NCBI GenBank assembly: GCA_002862805.1
Contig: PKEA01000029.1
Span: 25,329-89,328 of the forward strand
Direction: 5' to 3'
DNA: 64,000 nt
Origin: Flavobacteriaceae bacterium
GTDB lineage: Bacteria > Bacteroidota > Bacteroidia > Flavobacteriales > Flavobacteriaceae
A program made the position numbers and the translations under genes. The number at the start of each line of letters is the position of its first letter. Position 1 is the stretch's first letter. The notes under the pieces were generated by a model. That model ran no database searches. It saw only the letters and a program-made list of their open reading frames with translations, and was not told where the DNA came from. This document shows positions 27,278 through 35,059 of the stretch, piece after piece.

Positions 27278-27311
27278 AAAAAGCCTGCTATTTTAATTTA
27301 GCAGGCTTTTT
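27278..27311. terminator. Bidirectional terminator between ALDH and phnA genes
   Basis: A 13-bp perfect stem (27278-27290 with 27299-27311), 8-nt loop and A/T flanks, between convergent genes. Confidence 0.9.
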
Positions 27312-27335
27312 ATTTAGTGTAATGTTATTGTTTAG

Positions 27336-27914
27336 TTACTTCGTTTTCTTCACGTATTGCGTTAAAATTACTATATGTTGGTTTTCTACACGACCTTCAA
27401 TATGTTCAGCATTATCCCAAACTAATTTGATGTTGTGAACTGCAGCACCGCGTTTTGCTGTAAATCCTGCACCTTTTACGTCTAAGTCTTTAATTAGCAC
27501 TACAGAATCTCCATCTTGCAAGACAACACCATTACTGTCTTTGTGTATTATTTTATTTTCATCTTCTTCTTCACCTTCTCCAGTAGCTTTTGCCCACTCT
27601 AAAGCTTCTTCATCTAAATACATCATGTCTAGTAAATCGTTCTTTTTTAAACGCGCAAGCATTCGCCAAGAAACAATTTGAACTGGTAAATTTTCATTCC
27701 ACATACTGTCATTTAAACAATGCCAATGTGTTGCATCCATATTTTCAGGATTCTCAATTTGGTCCACACATGTTTTACAAGCTAAGATAGAATGGTCTAC
27801 ACTTGCCGTTTCATGTGGCGCAACATTAAATAAAACTAAATCGTGCTCATTACCACATAATTCACATTTAGAATTGCTTCTGTCTTTTAATCTTTTTTCA
27901 ACAACTACACTCAT
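27336..27914 (-). CDS. phnA: PhnA-domain zinc-ribbon protein
   Basis: A 192-residue PhnA (YjdM) family protein. The N terminus has a zinc ribbon with CELC (~residues 17-20) and CKTC (~46-49). The C-terminal ~70 residues are the PhnA domain (VLQDGDSVVLIKDLDVKG, AKRGAAVHNIKLV). Despite the name, a role in phosphonate use is unproven in this family. This form carries an extra ~110-residue middle region (MDATHWHCLNDSMW), as in other Bacteroidota. It is followed 3 bp upstream by a barrel-protein gene on the same strand. Confidence 0.9.
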   Translation of the reverse strand: MSVVVEKRLKDRSNSKCELCGNEHDLVLFNVAPHETASVDHSILACKTCVDQIENPENMDATHWHCLNDSMWNENLPVQIVSWRMLARLKKNDLLDMMYLDEEALEWAKATGEGEEEDENKIIHKDSNGVVLQDGDSVVLIKDLDVKGAGFTAKRGAAVHNIKLVWDNAEHIEGRVENQHIVILTQYVKKTK

Positions 27915-27917
27915 GGC

Positions 27918-28409
27918 TTATAAATTAAAACTTGCTCCAATAGACAAGTTAAATTGGTTATTATATTTTTCAAACCCTTCAACGCGTGGTTTATATTGTG
28001 CTATTGGAAACTGAATTTCAGAATAAACTCCAAAGCCATCAGTAAAATAATAACGCGCTCCCATATGTGCCCCGAAGTTTTTAAGACCAATATTTAAACC
28101 TGGGTAAACATCAAATTTATCTTCTATACCAAAAACATCAGCAATATTTGCATTGAAACGAGCTCTTAAATCAAAACGTTCATCAACATTTGGTTTGTCT
28201 CCTGCGATATCTCTAACTCCTAATAAATAGATTGAAGAAAACCCAACCGACATATTTGCTCCAATTCCATAATCTAAAGACCCAGTAACCCCAGATCCTT
28301 GATCTTGTATATTAGCACCTAAATGAAGTTTTAAATCTCCTTTACCAGTGAAAACCTGTGCGTTTGCTATACTTGTAAACAAAACAACTAATAGTAATAT
28401 TTTTTTCAT
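27918..28409 (-). CDS. Small outer-membrane beta-barrel-like protein
   Basis: A 163-residue exported protein: signal peptide (residues 1-17, ANAQ), then alternating glycine/aromatic strands (GDLKLHLGANIQ, GARYYFTDGFGVYSEIQ) and a C-terminal Phe-Asn-Leu, the pattern of an eight-stranded outer-membrane barrel. I do not recognise a named enzyme family. It is encoded 3 bp upstream of phnA in the same direction, so they are probably co-transcribed. Function unknown. Confidence 0.82.
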   Translation of the reverse strand: MKKILLLVVLFTSIANAQVFTGKGDLKLHLGANIQDQGSGVTGSLDYGIGANMSVGFSSIYLLGVRDIAGDKPNVDERFDLRARFNANIADVFGIEDKFDVYPGLNIGLKNFGAHMGARYYFTDGFGVYSEIQFPIAQYKPRVEGFEKYNNQFNLSIGASFNL

Positions 28410-28431
28410 TTTTTAAATATTTTTGTTAATG

Positions 28432-28439
28432 CAAATATA
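28432..28439 (-). promoter_or_regulatory. -7 element upstream of the barrel/phnA pair
   Basis: The minus strand reads TATATTTG, 22 bp before the barrel-protein ATG. Confidence 0.5.
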
Positions 28440-28450
28440 AAACTTCCTAT

Positions 28451-29176
28451 TTAATTACGCCCCATTTCATTAGGATATAAAACGTTTAAAGGTGCACTTT
28501 GCCAATATTCTTTTGTCTCAACATTTAAAATAGTTAATGGTCCTTTAAAAGCAGCTCCAGTATCAATGTTCCAAACACAAGCTTTGTTTATAGGTGTTGT
28601 TTCGTTAATTCGAGTAACGGGAGTGTGACCAATGTATATTTCTTTATAGAGTTTAAATCTATCTGGATATAAATCATCTTCAAAAGATAAATTTGTATTT
28701 AAAGAAAGTGCCGTTTCCCAAAGCGTCCTGTCCCAATAAAAAAGAGGTTTAAAAAATTCAAATTCTACCCCTTTTAAATTAGTAAAACCAGCGTGTATAA
28801 ATAGACGATTCTCTTCATCTATATAATAATCTTTTAGATTTTCTAAAAATGATATATGATGTTTTATTTTTTGAGCATCTATTTTTTTGTATGCATTAAT
28901 AGTAGATTCTCCTCCATGTTTAAACCATTCATCATTGTAGGTTTTATTTTTTAAGTAGTTTAAAAGTAGATCATCATGATTTCCTTTTATAAAAACACAG
29001 TTTTGTTTTTTTTGAAGTTCTATTAAAAAATCTAACACTTCTGGAGATTCGCTCCAACCATCTACATAATCGCCTAAAAATATTAATCGATCAGTGGAGG
29101 TTAGGTTTATTTCATTAATAACTTCTTTTAAAGCTTTAAAACCACCGTGTATATCTCCTATTACAAACTTCCTCAT
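28451..29176 (-). CDS. PPP-family metallophosphoesterase (serine/threonine phosphatase-like)
   Basis: A 241-residue phosphatase with the PPP signature set: GDIHG (D8, H10), GDYVDG (D36), GNHDD (N66, H67) and later His residues in FIHAG and IGHTPV. It binds two metal ions and hydrolyses phosphoesters; bacterial members act on phosphoproteins or on diadenosine tetraphosphate. Cytoplasmic. Monocistronic with a good promoter at 29197-29226. The substrate cannot be read from the sequence. Confidence 0.92.
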   Translation of the reverse strand: MRKFVIGDIHGGFKALKEVINEINLTSTDRLIFLGDYVDGWSESPEVLDFLIELQKKQNCVFIKGNHDDLLLNYLKNKTYNDEWFKHGGESTINAYKKIDAQKIKHHISFLENLKDYYIDEENRLFIHAGFTNLKGVEFEFFKPLFYWDRTLWETALSLNTNLSFEDDLYPDRFKLYKEIYIGHTPVTRINETTPINKACVWNIDTGAAFKGPLTILNVETKEYWQSAPLNVLYPNEMGRN

Positions 29177-29196
29177 ATTGTTTTCTTAATGTAATT

Positions 29197-29226
29197 CAAA
29201 AATACATAAAAAACCATGTGTATCAA
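29197..29226 (-). promoter_or_regulatory. Promoter of the PPP-phosphatase gene
   Basis: On the minus strand, TTG (29224-29226), a 19-bp spacer and TATTTTTG (29197-29204) match the Bacteroidota consensus, about 20 bp before the ATG. Confidence 0.65.
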
Positions 29227-29272
29227 GGCTAAAGTTTAACAAAATAGGCAGAAAACCTGTAAAATGAATCTT

Positions 29273-29316
29273 TTATAACACCTTATTTTTGGAGTATCAA
29301 AAATAAGGTGTTATAA
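29273..29316. repeat. Perfect 18-bp inverted repeat with 8-nt loop
   Basis: The arms 29273-29290 and 29299-29316 are exact reverse complements; the loop is GGAGTATC. It sits in the 212-bp divergent spacer 73 bp before the small lipoprotein ATG. There is no T run on either side, so it is not a typical terminator. Each arm contains a TATTTTTG -7-like sequence (29284-29291 on plus, 29298-29305 on minus). Confidence 0.85.
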
Positions 29317-29388
29317 GTCCAAATTTATTATACCAAAACAAATAACAATGAAATTAGTAATTAAAAATAACCTTTAAATCTTTAAATC

Positions 29389-29616
29389 ATGAAAAAAGCA
29401 ATTTTATTTTTTGGAATCGTATTCGTTACATCTTCTTTAGTTTCTTGTACTACAGATGATTTAGATCAAAATTATAATGAATCAAGCGTTCAGTTTGAAG
29501 AAGAAATGAATGAAGGTTTGTTTCAAAAAGCTGGAGATACAATAGTAGCACCTGGAGTAACTCCTATGACTACTTCAGTTGCGGGTGACCCAATCTATAA
29601 ACCAAAACAAGGGTAA
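29389..29616 (+). CDS. Small lipoprotein upstream of a TPR histidine kinase
   Basis: A 75-residue exported peptide: signal sequence with lipobox SLVSC (Cys at residue 20), leaving a mature acidic, flexible 56-residue lipopeptide without recognisable fold (Asp/Glu-rich, then a Pro/Thr/Gly tail ending KPKQG). It is 52 bp upstream of the kinase gene in the same direction. Its size, secretion and place make it a possible ligand or accessory of the kinase's periplasmic TPR domain, which is inference. The strong inverted repeat at 29273-29316 lies in its upstream region. Confidence 0.75.
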   Translation: MKKAILFFGIVFVTSSLVSCTTDDLDQNYNESSVQFEEEMNEGLFQKAGDTIVAPGVTPMTTSVAGDPIYKPKQG

Positions 29617-29633
29617 TTAAAAAGTAAAATCTA

Positions 29634-29641
29634 TATATTTG
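29634..29641 (+). promoter_or_regulatory. Possible internal -7 element before the histidine kinase
   Basis: TATATTTG, 28 bp before the TTG start of the kinase, could give a kinase-regulator transcript separate from the lipoprotein. No clear -33 element. Confidence 0.35.
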
Positions 29642-29668
29642 TTTTAAATTTTTTTTAAAACATAAATA

Positions 29669-31675
29669 TTGGATAAACTACTCTATATTTTTATAATTCT
29701 ATTGTTTCTTGGGTGTTCTAATAAGAAGAATACCCAAGATAATGATTTTGAAGAGATAGATAAGTTAATTGCTTTGTCGCAAAATGACAACTTCAATAAG
29801 CCTCAAAAAGTTTTGTTTACTGATTCTGTTTATAGAAAACTGTTGGAGAAAAAAAACGACTCTTTGTTGAGAACAAAACTTTTTAGTGTAGCAAATAATT
29901 ATTTTAATCTTTATGAATTAGAAAAATACAAAAAAACTTCTCAAGTATTGCTTGAGTATAGTGATATAGATAGTGATACTTTAAATATTGCAAAAGCTCA
30001 ATTATATATTGGAGATTATTATTTTGAGAAAACTCAAAATGATAGCGCATTTATTTTTTATAAAAATGCAGAAGAACTTTTTTTAAGAATAAATGATAAA
30101 AAAAACTTAGCTAAAGTTATTCTTTATAAAGCGTATATTTTATTATATGAAAAAGATTTTTTGGGTAGCGAGGCGGCGACAATTAAAGCGTTAAGTTTGT
30201 CTGAAAACGATGAGGTTTTTAAATATGAGTGTTATGTTAATTTAGGAAGTTCATTATCAGGACTTGAAAATTATGAAAAAGCTCTAGAGTATCATCAAAA
30301 AGCTTTGTTTCAATGTGAGGAATTGAAAAAAGAATCCTTTTATGAAATTTTAAAAGCTCAGTCTTATAATAATATAGGTCTTGTTTATTTAAAGCAAAAT
30401 AAATATAAAGAGGCAGAAATTAACTTTAGAAAAGGGTTAGATATTAAAGATATTGATAAAAAGTATTCATTAGTTTATGCTTCTTTATTAGATAACTTAG
30501 CTTACTCTAAGTTTAAGTTAAAAGATGCCGCCGCATTCATATATTTTACACAGGCTCTAAACGTTAGAGACAGTCTAGAAAATGCTTCAGGAATTATAAA
30601 AAGTAAAATACATTTAGCAGAATATTATTTAGCAAATAAAAATAAAACAAAAGCACTCGAATTAAATAAGGAAGCATATTTTTTAGCTAAAAAATCAAAA
30701 TTCCATGAAGATGTATTACAGTCTCTTGATTTATTTAATAAAATTGAACCAGAAAAAGGTTTAGTCTATTCAAAAGAATATATAGCTCTTAGTGATAGTC
30801 TATATAAAGTAGAAAGAGAGACAAGAAATAAACTTGCTCGAATTGAATTTGAAACAGACGAAATTATTCTTGAAAAACAAATTTTAACAAAACAGCGTGC
30901 ATTAATTATTTGTAGTTCATTAATTATTATATCTTTTGGTGTTTTATTGTATATTATTCTTTATCAAAGAAGTAAGCAAAAAGAACTTATCTTTGTACAA
31001 GAACAACAAGCTGTAAATGAAGAAATTTACAAGCTTATGATCAATCAGCAACTTAAGGTTGATGAAGTTAGAAATACAGAAAAAAATAGAATTGCAAAAG
31101 AACTTCATGATGGAATAATGAATAAACTTACCAGTACAAGGTTAAATTTATTTGTACTTACCAAAAGGAGAGATGAAGAAACAATTAAAAGTTGTATAGG
31201 TTACATTAATGACATTCAAAATATTGAAAAAGAAGTTCGTTCTATTGCACATGAATTAAATAATGATAAGTTTAGTGAAAAAAATAGTTTTAAAAGTATT
31301 TTTAAAGAGTTAATTGAAGATCAAAACAAACTATTTTCTGCAAAAACTGAATTTGATTTAGATAAAAACCTAAAATGGGATGTTATTGATGCTTCAATAA
31401 AAATGAATATTTTTAGAATTACCCAAGAAGCTCTAAACAATTGTAATAAATATGCAAAAGCTACTAATATATATGTAAAAATATATAAGAATGATTTTGA
31501 AAAAATTGTTCTTTCAGTTAAAGATAATGGAGTAGGGTTTAACCCAAACAAGAAGAAAAGCGGAATTGGATTAAAAAACATGAAAGAGAGAGCTGAATCT
31601 ATGGGTGGCTTTTTTAAAATCTATTCTACAAAAAACGAAGGCACAACAATAATAATTGAATTCCCCCTAATCTAA
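29669..31675 (+). CDS. TPR-containing sensor histidine kinase (HisKA_3 type)
   Basis: A 668-residue kinase. The best start is TTG at 29669, since it alone gives the hydrophobic export signal (LLYIFIILLFLGC, possible lipid-modified Cys at residue 16). Residues ~40-390 are tetratricopeptide repeats outside the membrane; ~410-430 is a transmembrane helix. Then come a coiled coil, the dimerisation domain with phospho-acceptor His ~481 in KELHDG, and the HATPase domain with an N box, DNGVGF and GIGLKNMKERAE. This is the NarL/FixJ-partner class. The response regulator follows 10 bp downstream. The signal is unknown. Confidence 0.93.
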   Translation: MDKLLYIFIILLFLGCSNKKNTQDNDFEEIDKLIALSQNDNFNKPQKVLFTDSVYRKLLEKKNDSLLRTKLFSVANNYFNLYELEKYKKTSQVLLEYSDIDSDTLNIAKAQLYIGDYYFEKTQNDSAFIFYKNAEELFLRINDKKNLAKVILYKAYILLYEKDFLGSEAATIKALSLSENDEVFKYECYVNLGSSLSGLENYEKALEYHQKALFQCEELKKESFYEILKAQSYNNIGLVYLKQNKYKEAEINFRKGLDIKDIDKKYSLVYASLLDNLAYSKFKLKDAAAFIYFTQALNVRDSLENASGIIKSKIHLAEYYLANKNKTKALELNKEAYFLAKKSKFHEDVLQSLDLFNKIEPEKGLVYSKEYIALSDSLYKVERETRNKLARIEFETDEIILEKQILTKQRALIICSSLIIISFGVLLYIILYQRSKQKELIFVQEQQAVNEEIYKLMINQQLKVDEVRNTEKNRIAKELHDGIMNKLTSTRLNLFVLTKRRDEETIKSCIGYINDIQNIEKEVRSIAHELNNDKFSEKNSFKSIFKELIEDQNKLFSAKTEFDLDKNLKWDVIDASIKMNIFRITQEALNNCNKYAKATNIYVKIYKNDFEKIVLSVKDNGVGFNPNKKKSGIGLKNMKERAESMGGFFKIYSTKNEGTTIIIEFPLI

Positions 31676-31685
31676 AATTATTATC

Positions 31686-32354
31686 ATGAAAAAAAAGGTT
31701 TCTATTTTTATGGTGGATGATCATCCATCAATGATTGAAGGATACAAAAGTATCCTGTCTTATAATGATTTAGGTTGCGAAATAGAAGTGTTTCCGGCCT
31801 ATGATTGTGAATCTGCCTATAAAAAAATGGCAGAGTCTGAAGACATTTATGAGTTTGATATGATTTTTCTTGACTTAAGCCTTCCTCCTTATGAAGAAAA
31901 AGAGATTTACTCAGGAGAAGATTTAGCAGTATTTGCTAAAAAGAAATTTCCATTATCAAAAATAGTTATTTTAACTTCTCATGCAGAAGCCTTCATTTTA
32001 TATAAACTTCAAAAGAAAGTTGCTCCACATGGTCTATTAGTAAAAAGCGATTTTACAGCAGAAGAATTCTTAAAGGCATTTGAAATGTTGTTAAATGATG
32101 ATGTTTATATAAGTAAAACAGTTAATGAAAGTATTCAAGAATTACTTTCTAACGATATGTTTTTAGATGATTTTAACAGGCAAATAATTACTTTATTAGC
32201 AAGCGGAATTCAGTCTAAAAACCTTCCTAATCACATAAATTTATCTATGAGTGCCATAGACAAAAGAAAAGCACAAATAAAGGACTTCTTTTGTGTTCAA
32301 AAAGGAACAGATGAAGATATAATAAGAGAGGCTAAAAAGCATGGTTTTGTGTAA
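31686..32354 (+). CDS. LuxR/NarL-type response regulator
   Basis: A 222-residue regulator: a receiver domain (residues 4-130) with the acidic pocket VDDH at 10-13, phospho-acceptor D63 in FLDLSLP and the conserved Lys in LVKSD (~121), then a C-terminal LuxR-like helix-turn-helix (~158-202, LLASGIQSKNLPNHINLS). The receiver has a longer than usual loop after D63 (PPYEEKEIYSGED), a feature of the flavobacterial TPR-kinase partners. It is the cognate regulator of the adjacent kinase. Targets are unknown. Confidence 0.92.
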   Translation: MKKKVSIFMVDDHPSMIEGYKSILSYNDLGCEIEVFPAYDCESAYKKMAESEDIYEFDMIFLDLSLPPYEEKEIYSGEDLAVFAKKKFPLSKIVILTSHAEAFILYKLQKKVAPHGLLVKSDFTAEEFLKAFEMLLNDDVYISKTVNESIQELLSNDMFLDDFNRQIITLLASGIQSKNLPNHINLSMSAIDKRKAQIKDFFCVQKGTDEDIIREAKKHGFV

Positions 32355-32452
32355 ATTCATAAATATTTAACAAAATATATAGATTTATTGCAACTAAAAT
32401 ATTGTTTTTATATATAATTTCATATTTACAAAAAAGATAAAATTTTGTAAAT

Positions 32453-32674
32453 ATGAAATTGTATTCAAAAATAGTTATTTCATTACTTGTGTTAAGTTTA
32501 ATTTGGCTTTACCTAATATTAAACTTAGCATACTATACTTTTTTTCAAGAAGTTTATTTTTTTATGCCTAAAATAAATATAACTCTTCAGTTTAATATTG
32601 TTTATATACTTGGAATTATTATAAGTTTAGGTTATTTAAGCTTAATTTTTTTATATTCTAAATATAATAATTAG
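32453..32674 (+). CDS. Small two-helix membrane protein
   Basis: A 73-residue protein with two hydrophobic helices (about 7-28 and 47-67) joined by a short polar loop (FMPKINITLQ) and ending in a charged SKYNN. I know no family. It lies 98 bp after the response regulator in the same direction and overlaps the convergent AlbA_2 gene by 4 bp at the stop codons. Length, helices and ATG start support a real but uncertain gene. Confidence 0.55.
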   Translation: MKLYSKIVISLLVLSLIWLYLILNLAYYTFFQEVYFFMPKINITLQFNIVYILGIIISLGYLSLIFLYSKYNN

Positions 32675-33810
32675 TTGTTATATTTCATTTTTCTAATAAC
32701 CCGCATTACTTCTTTAAAAGAATTGTATGAGTTATTGTTAAACTTTTTTAAATAAGGCTTTGATTCTATTAATAAATCTTTTGCCTCTTCAAAACCATTT
32801 AAAAAACAAATCATAAAAATAGAAGGTAGGTTTTCCAAGTCTTTAAGCTCATTAAGACTTAATGCATTTCCTTTTTTTAACTTTTTTAATATAGATAAGT
32901 TGGAGTTATAAATATGATGTAACATTTTTCTATTAAATTGTGGAGGCTTAAATAACAATTCGGTGTTTATTTTATAATAGCCATTGTCAAAAAATGTAAT
33001 TGTAACTTTTTCTAATGGATAGTAACTCGTTTTGTCGTTTATGCCTAAAGCAACATATTCAGTAATCGTAAAAGAATCATTATCAAAACTAATGTTTACA
33101 TCATCTTGTGCAGAGTAAAAAAGCTTTACCTGTTCATTTATAAGTTCTATATCAACTCTAGAGTAAAATACTTGGTCTCTTACTTTTTTCTTTACTCCGC
33201 TCCAGCAAACCACAAATAACTCTTTAAAAACATTATATTCTGAATGTAAATCTTTGTGTTTTACATTTACAAATTCTAGAACGCTATCAAGGGTGTTTTT
33301 AATACTATTTCTAGAATTGTTTTCAATACTAATAACAGTTTCAGCATTCATTTTTGAAAATGGAATTTTTTCTTCCGTAGGCATTGAGTTACTTCCCTTT
33401 CTAATAAAAACCGTATTTGCGGGTATTGTATGAATTCCTTTTTTAAAGAAAGAAACCGTATTTTTAGGTTTAATAGTAACTAAACCTAATACTTTTTCTT
33501 TACTTAATAATGGAAAAGGAACATTTTCATATTGAATTTTTGGTGGATTTTCTAAAAAAGCATTTACTAAATTTTGAATTCTACTATCATCATAAAAATC
33601 AACGCCAGTAATTTCATTCGCTTCATCTTCAACACCTACAACTATATAAGAATTATTTACAGGATTAGAATTAGAAAGGGCACAAATATGTTTTAAAAAT
33701 TTTGACTTACCTTCACGAGTATGAAGATTTAGCTGTCTTTTTTTATCATAGAAACTATTCTCATCATTGTGAGTAAGCAAATTTTTTATCAATAAGCGTT
33801 TGTTGATCAT
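32671..33810 (-). CDS. AlbA_2/Schlafen-domain putative DNA-binding protein
   Basis: A 379-residue protein whose first ~150 residues match the AlbA_2 (AAA_4, Schlafen-like) domain: EGKSKFLKHICALSNSN, YIVVGVED, ITGVDFYDD, IPANTVFIRKGS. This domain occurs in putative transcriptional regulators and in nucleic-acid-cleaving or binding proteins. The C-terminal ~220 residues are unrecognised and lack the usual HATPase_c_4 region. No signal peptide, so cytoplasmic. It is transcribed alone and convergently to the kinase cassette. Function unknown. Confidence 0.82.
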   Translation of the reverse strand: MINKRLLIKNLLTHNDENSFYDKKRQLNLHTREGKSKFLKHICALSNSNPVNNSYIVVGVEDEANEITGVDFYDDSRIQNLVNAFLENPPKIQYENVPFPLLSKEKVLGLVTIKPKNTVSFFKKGIHTIPANTVFIRKGSNSMPTEEKIPFSKMNAETVISIENNSRNSIKNTLDSVLEFVNVKHKDLHSEYNVFKELFVVCWSGVKKKVRDQVFYSRVDIELINEQVKLFYSAQDDVNISFDNDSFTITEYVALGINDKTSYYPLEKVTITFFDNGYYKINTELLFKPPQFNRKMLHHIYNSNLSILKKLKKGNALSLNELKDLENLPSIFMICFLNGFEEAKDLLIESKPYLKKFNNNSYNSFKEVMRVIRKMKYNN

Positions 33811-33971
33811 TAAAAACAGATTATTTCTTAAAAATATAAAACAAAATCATAAAACACTCCTAAATTAAGCAATTGTTTGTTTTTTTTAACGGTATATTAA
33901 CAATGAAGTAGCAAATAAATTTTCAATTTTGAAATGTTAATTTTTTTTACAAAATTTGACCCCTAAATTTA

Positions 33972-34982
33972 ATGAAAATGGAAGAAAATACTGCTGCAAT
34001 TGATATTCGTGCGATAAATGAAAAGATAGAAAGAGAAAGCGCATTTGTTGATTTATTAACCATGGAAATGAATAAAGTAATTGTAGGTCAAAAATACATG
34101 ATCGAAAGATTACTCATTGGACTTTTAGGACAAGGACATATTTTACTAGAAGGTGTTCCTGGTTTAGCAAAAACGTTGGCAATTAATACTTTGTCACAAG
34201 CTGTGCAAGGTTCTTTCAGTAGAGTTCAATTTACACCAGATTTATTACCTGCTGATGTTGTAGGAACGATGATTTATAGTGTAAAAGACAATGATTTTAC
34301 TATTAAAAAAGGTCCAATTTTTGCAAACTTTGTTTTAGCTGATGAAATTAATCGTGCTCCTGCAAAAGTACAATCGGCACTTTTAGAAGCCATGCAAGAA
34401 AAACAAGTAACTATTGGAGACACTTCATTTAAGTTAGATAAACCGTTTTTAGTAATGGCAACACAAAACCCTGTTGAGCAAGAAGGAACTTATCCTTTGC
34501 CTGAAGCTCAAATGGACCGTTTTATGTTGAAAACAGTTATAGATTATCCAAAAATGGAAGACGAGCGATTAGTTATTCGTCAAAATTTAAGTGGCGAGTA
34601 TACTAAAGTAAACCCGGTTGTTTCTGTAGAACAAATTCTTAGAGCGCAACAAGCGGTTCGTGAAGTGTACATGGATGAAAAAATTGAAAAATATATTTTA
34701 GATATCATTTTCGCTACTCGTTATCCAGAAAAATACAATTTAGAAAGTTTAAAACCATTAATTAGTTTTGGTTCTTCACCTCGTGGAAGTATTAATTTAG
34801 CGATTGCGGCTAAATGTTATGCATTTATTAAAAGAAGAGGTTATGTTATTCCAGAAGATGTACGTGCTGTTGTCCACGATGTTTTACGTCACAGAATTGG
34901 AATTACCTATGAAGCTGAAGCTGAAAACGTAACTTCGGTTGATATTATTAATAAGATTGTAAACGAAATTGAAGTACCTTAA
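33972..34982 (+). CDS. MoxR-family AAA+ ATPase
   Basis: A 336-residue MoxR ATPase, a chaperone-like protein that acts with VWA-domain partners. It has Walker A GVPGLAKT (residues 61-68), Walker B with VLADEINRAPAK (~117), sensor 1 ATQNP, and the arginine-rich SSPRGS sensor 2 region. It heads the Bat operon, whose DUF58 and VWA proteins are its predicted partners. Two ATGs lie at the start (residues 1 and 3); either is possible. Cytoplasmic. Confidence 0.95.
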   Translation: MKMEENTAAIDIRAINEKIERESAFVDLLTMEMNKVIVGQKYMIERLLIGLLGQGHILLEGVPGLAKTLAINTLSQAVQGSFSRVQFTPDLLPADVVGTMIYSVKDNDFTIKKGPIFANFVLADEINRAPAKVQSALLEAMQEKQVTIGDTSFKLDKPFLVMATQNPVEQEGTYPLPEAQMDRFMLKTVIDYPKMEDERLVIRQNLSGEYTKVNPVVSVEQILRAQQAVREVYMDEKIEKYILDIIFATRYPEKYNLESLKPLISFGSSPRGSINLAIAAKCYAFIKRRGYVIPEDVRAVVHDVLRHRIGITYEAEAENVTSVDIINKIVNEIEVP

Positions 34983-34990
34983 TAAGTGAC

Positions 34991-35052
34991 AAGGTAAAAG
35001 GTAAAAGGGATTAGTGAAACATCTATTGCCTATAGCCTATTGCCTAATGCCT
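34991..35052 (+). repeat. Two adjacent 7-bp repeat arrays between moxR and the DUF58 gene
   Basis: Units AAGGTAA at 34991-34997 and 34998-35004 are followed by a diverged copy. Then TATTGCC at 35024-35030 and 35038-35044 alternates with one-mismatch copies at 35031-35037 and 35045-35051. They fill most of the 77-bp spacer and end 8 bp before the DUF58 ATG. Confidence 0.85.
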
Positions 35053-35059
35053 CAAAAAA

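Noticed and set aside
29641..29661. AT hairpin between the lipoprotein and kinase genes as a terminator
   Set aside because: The stem is purely A/T (GTTTTAAA with TTTAAAAC apart from the end pair) with a T-only loop and no following T run; too weak to call.
31321..31581. 86-residue minus-strand frame opposite the histidine kinase ATPase domain
   Set aside because: It is antisense to strongly conserved HATPase codons and has no start context or homology of its own.
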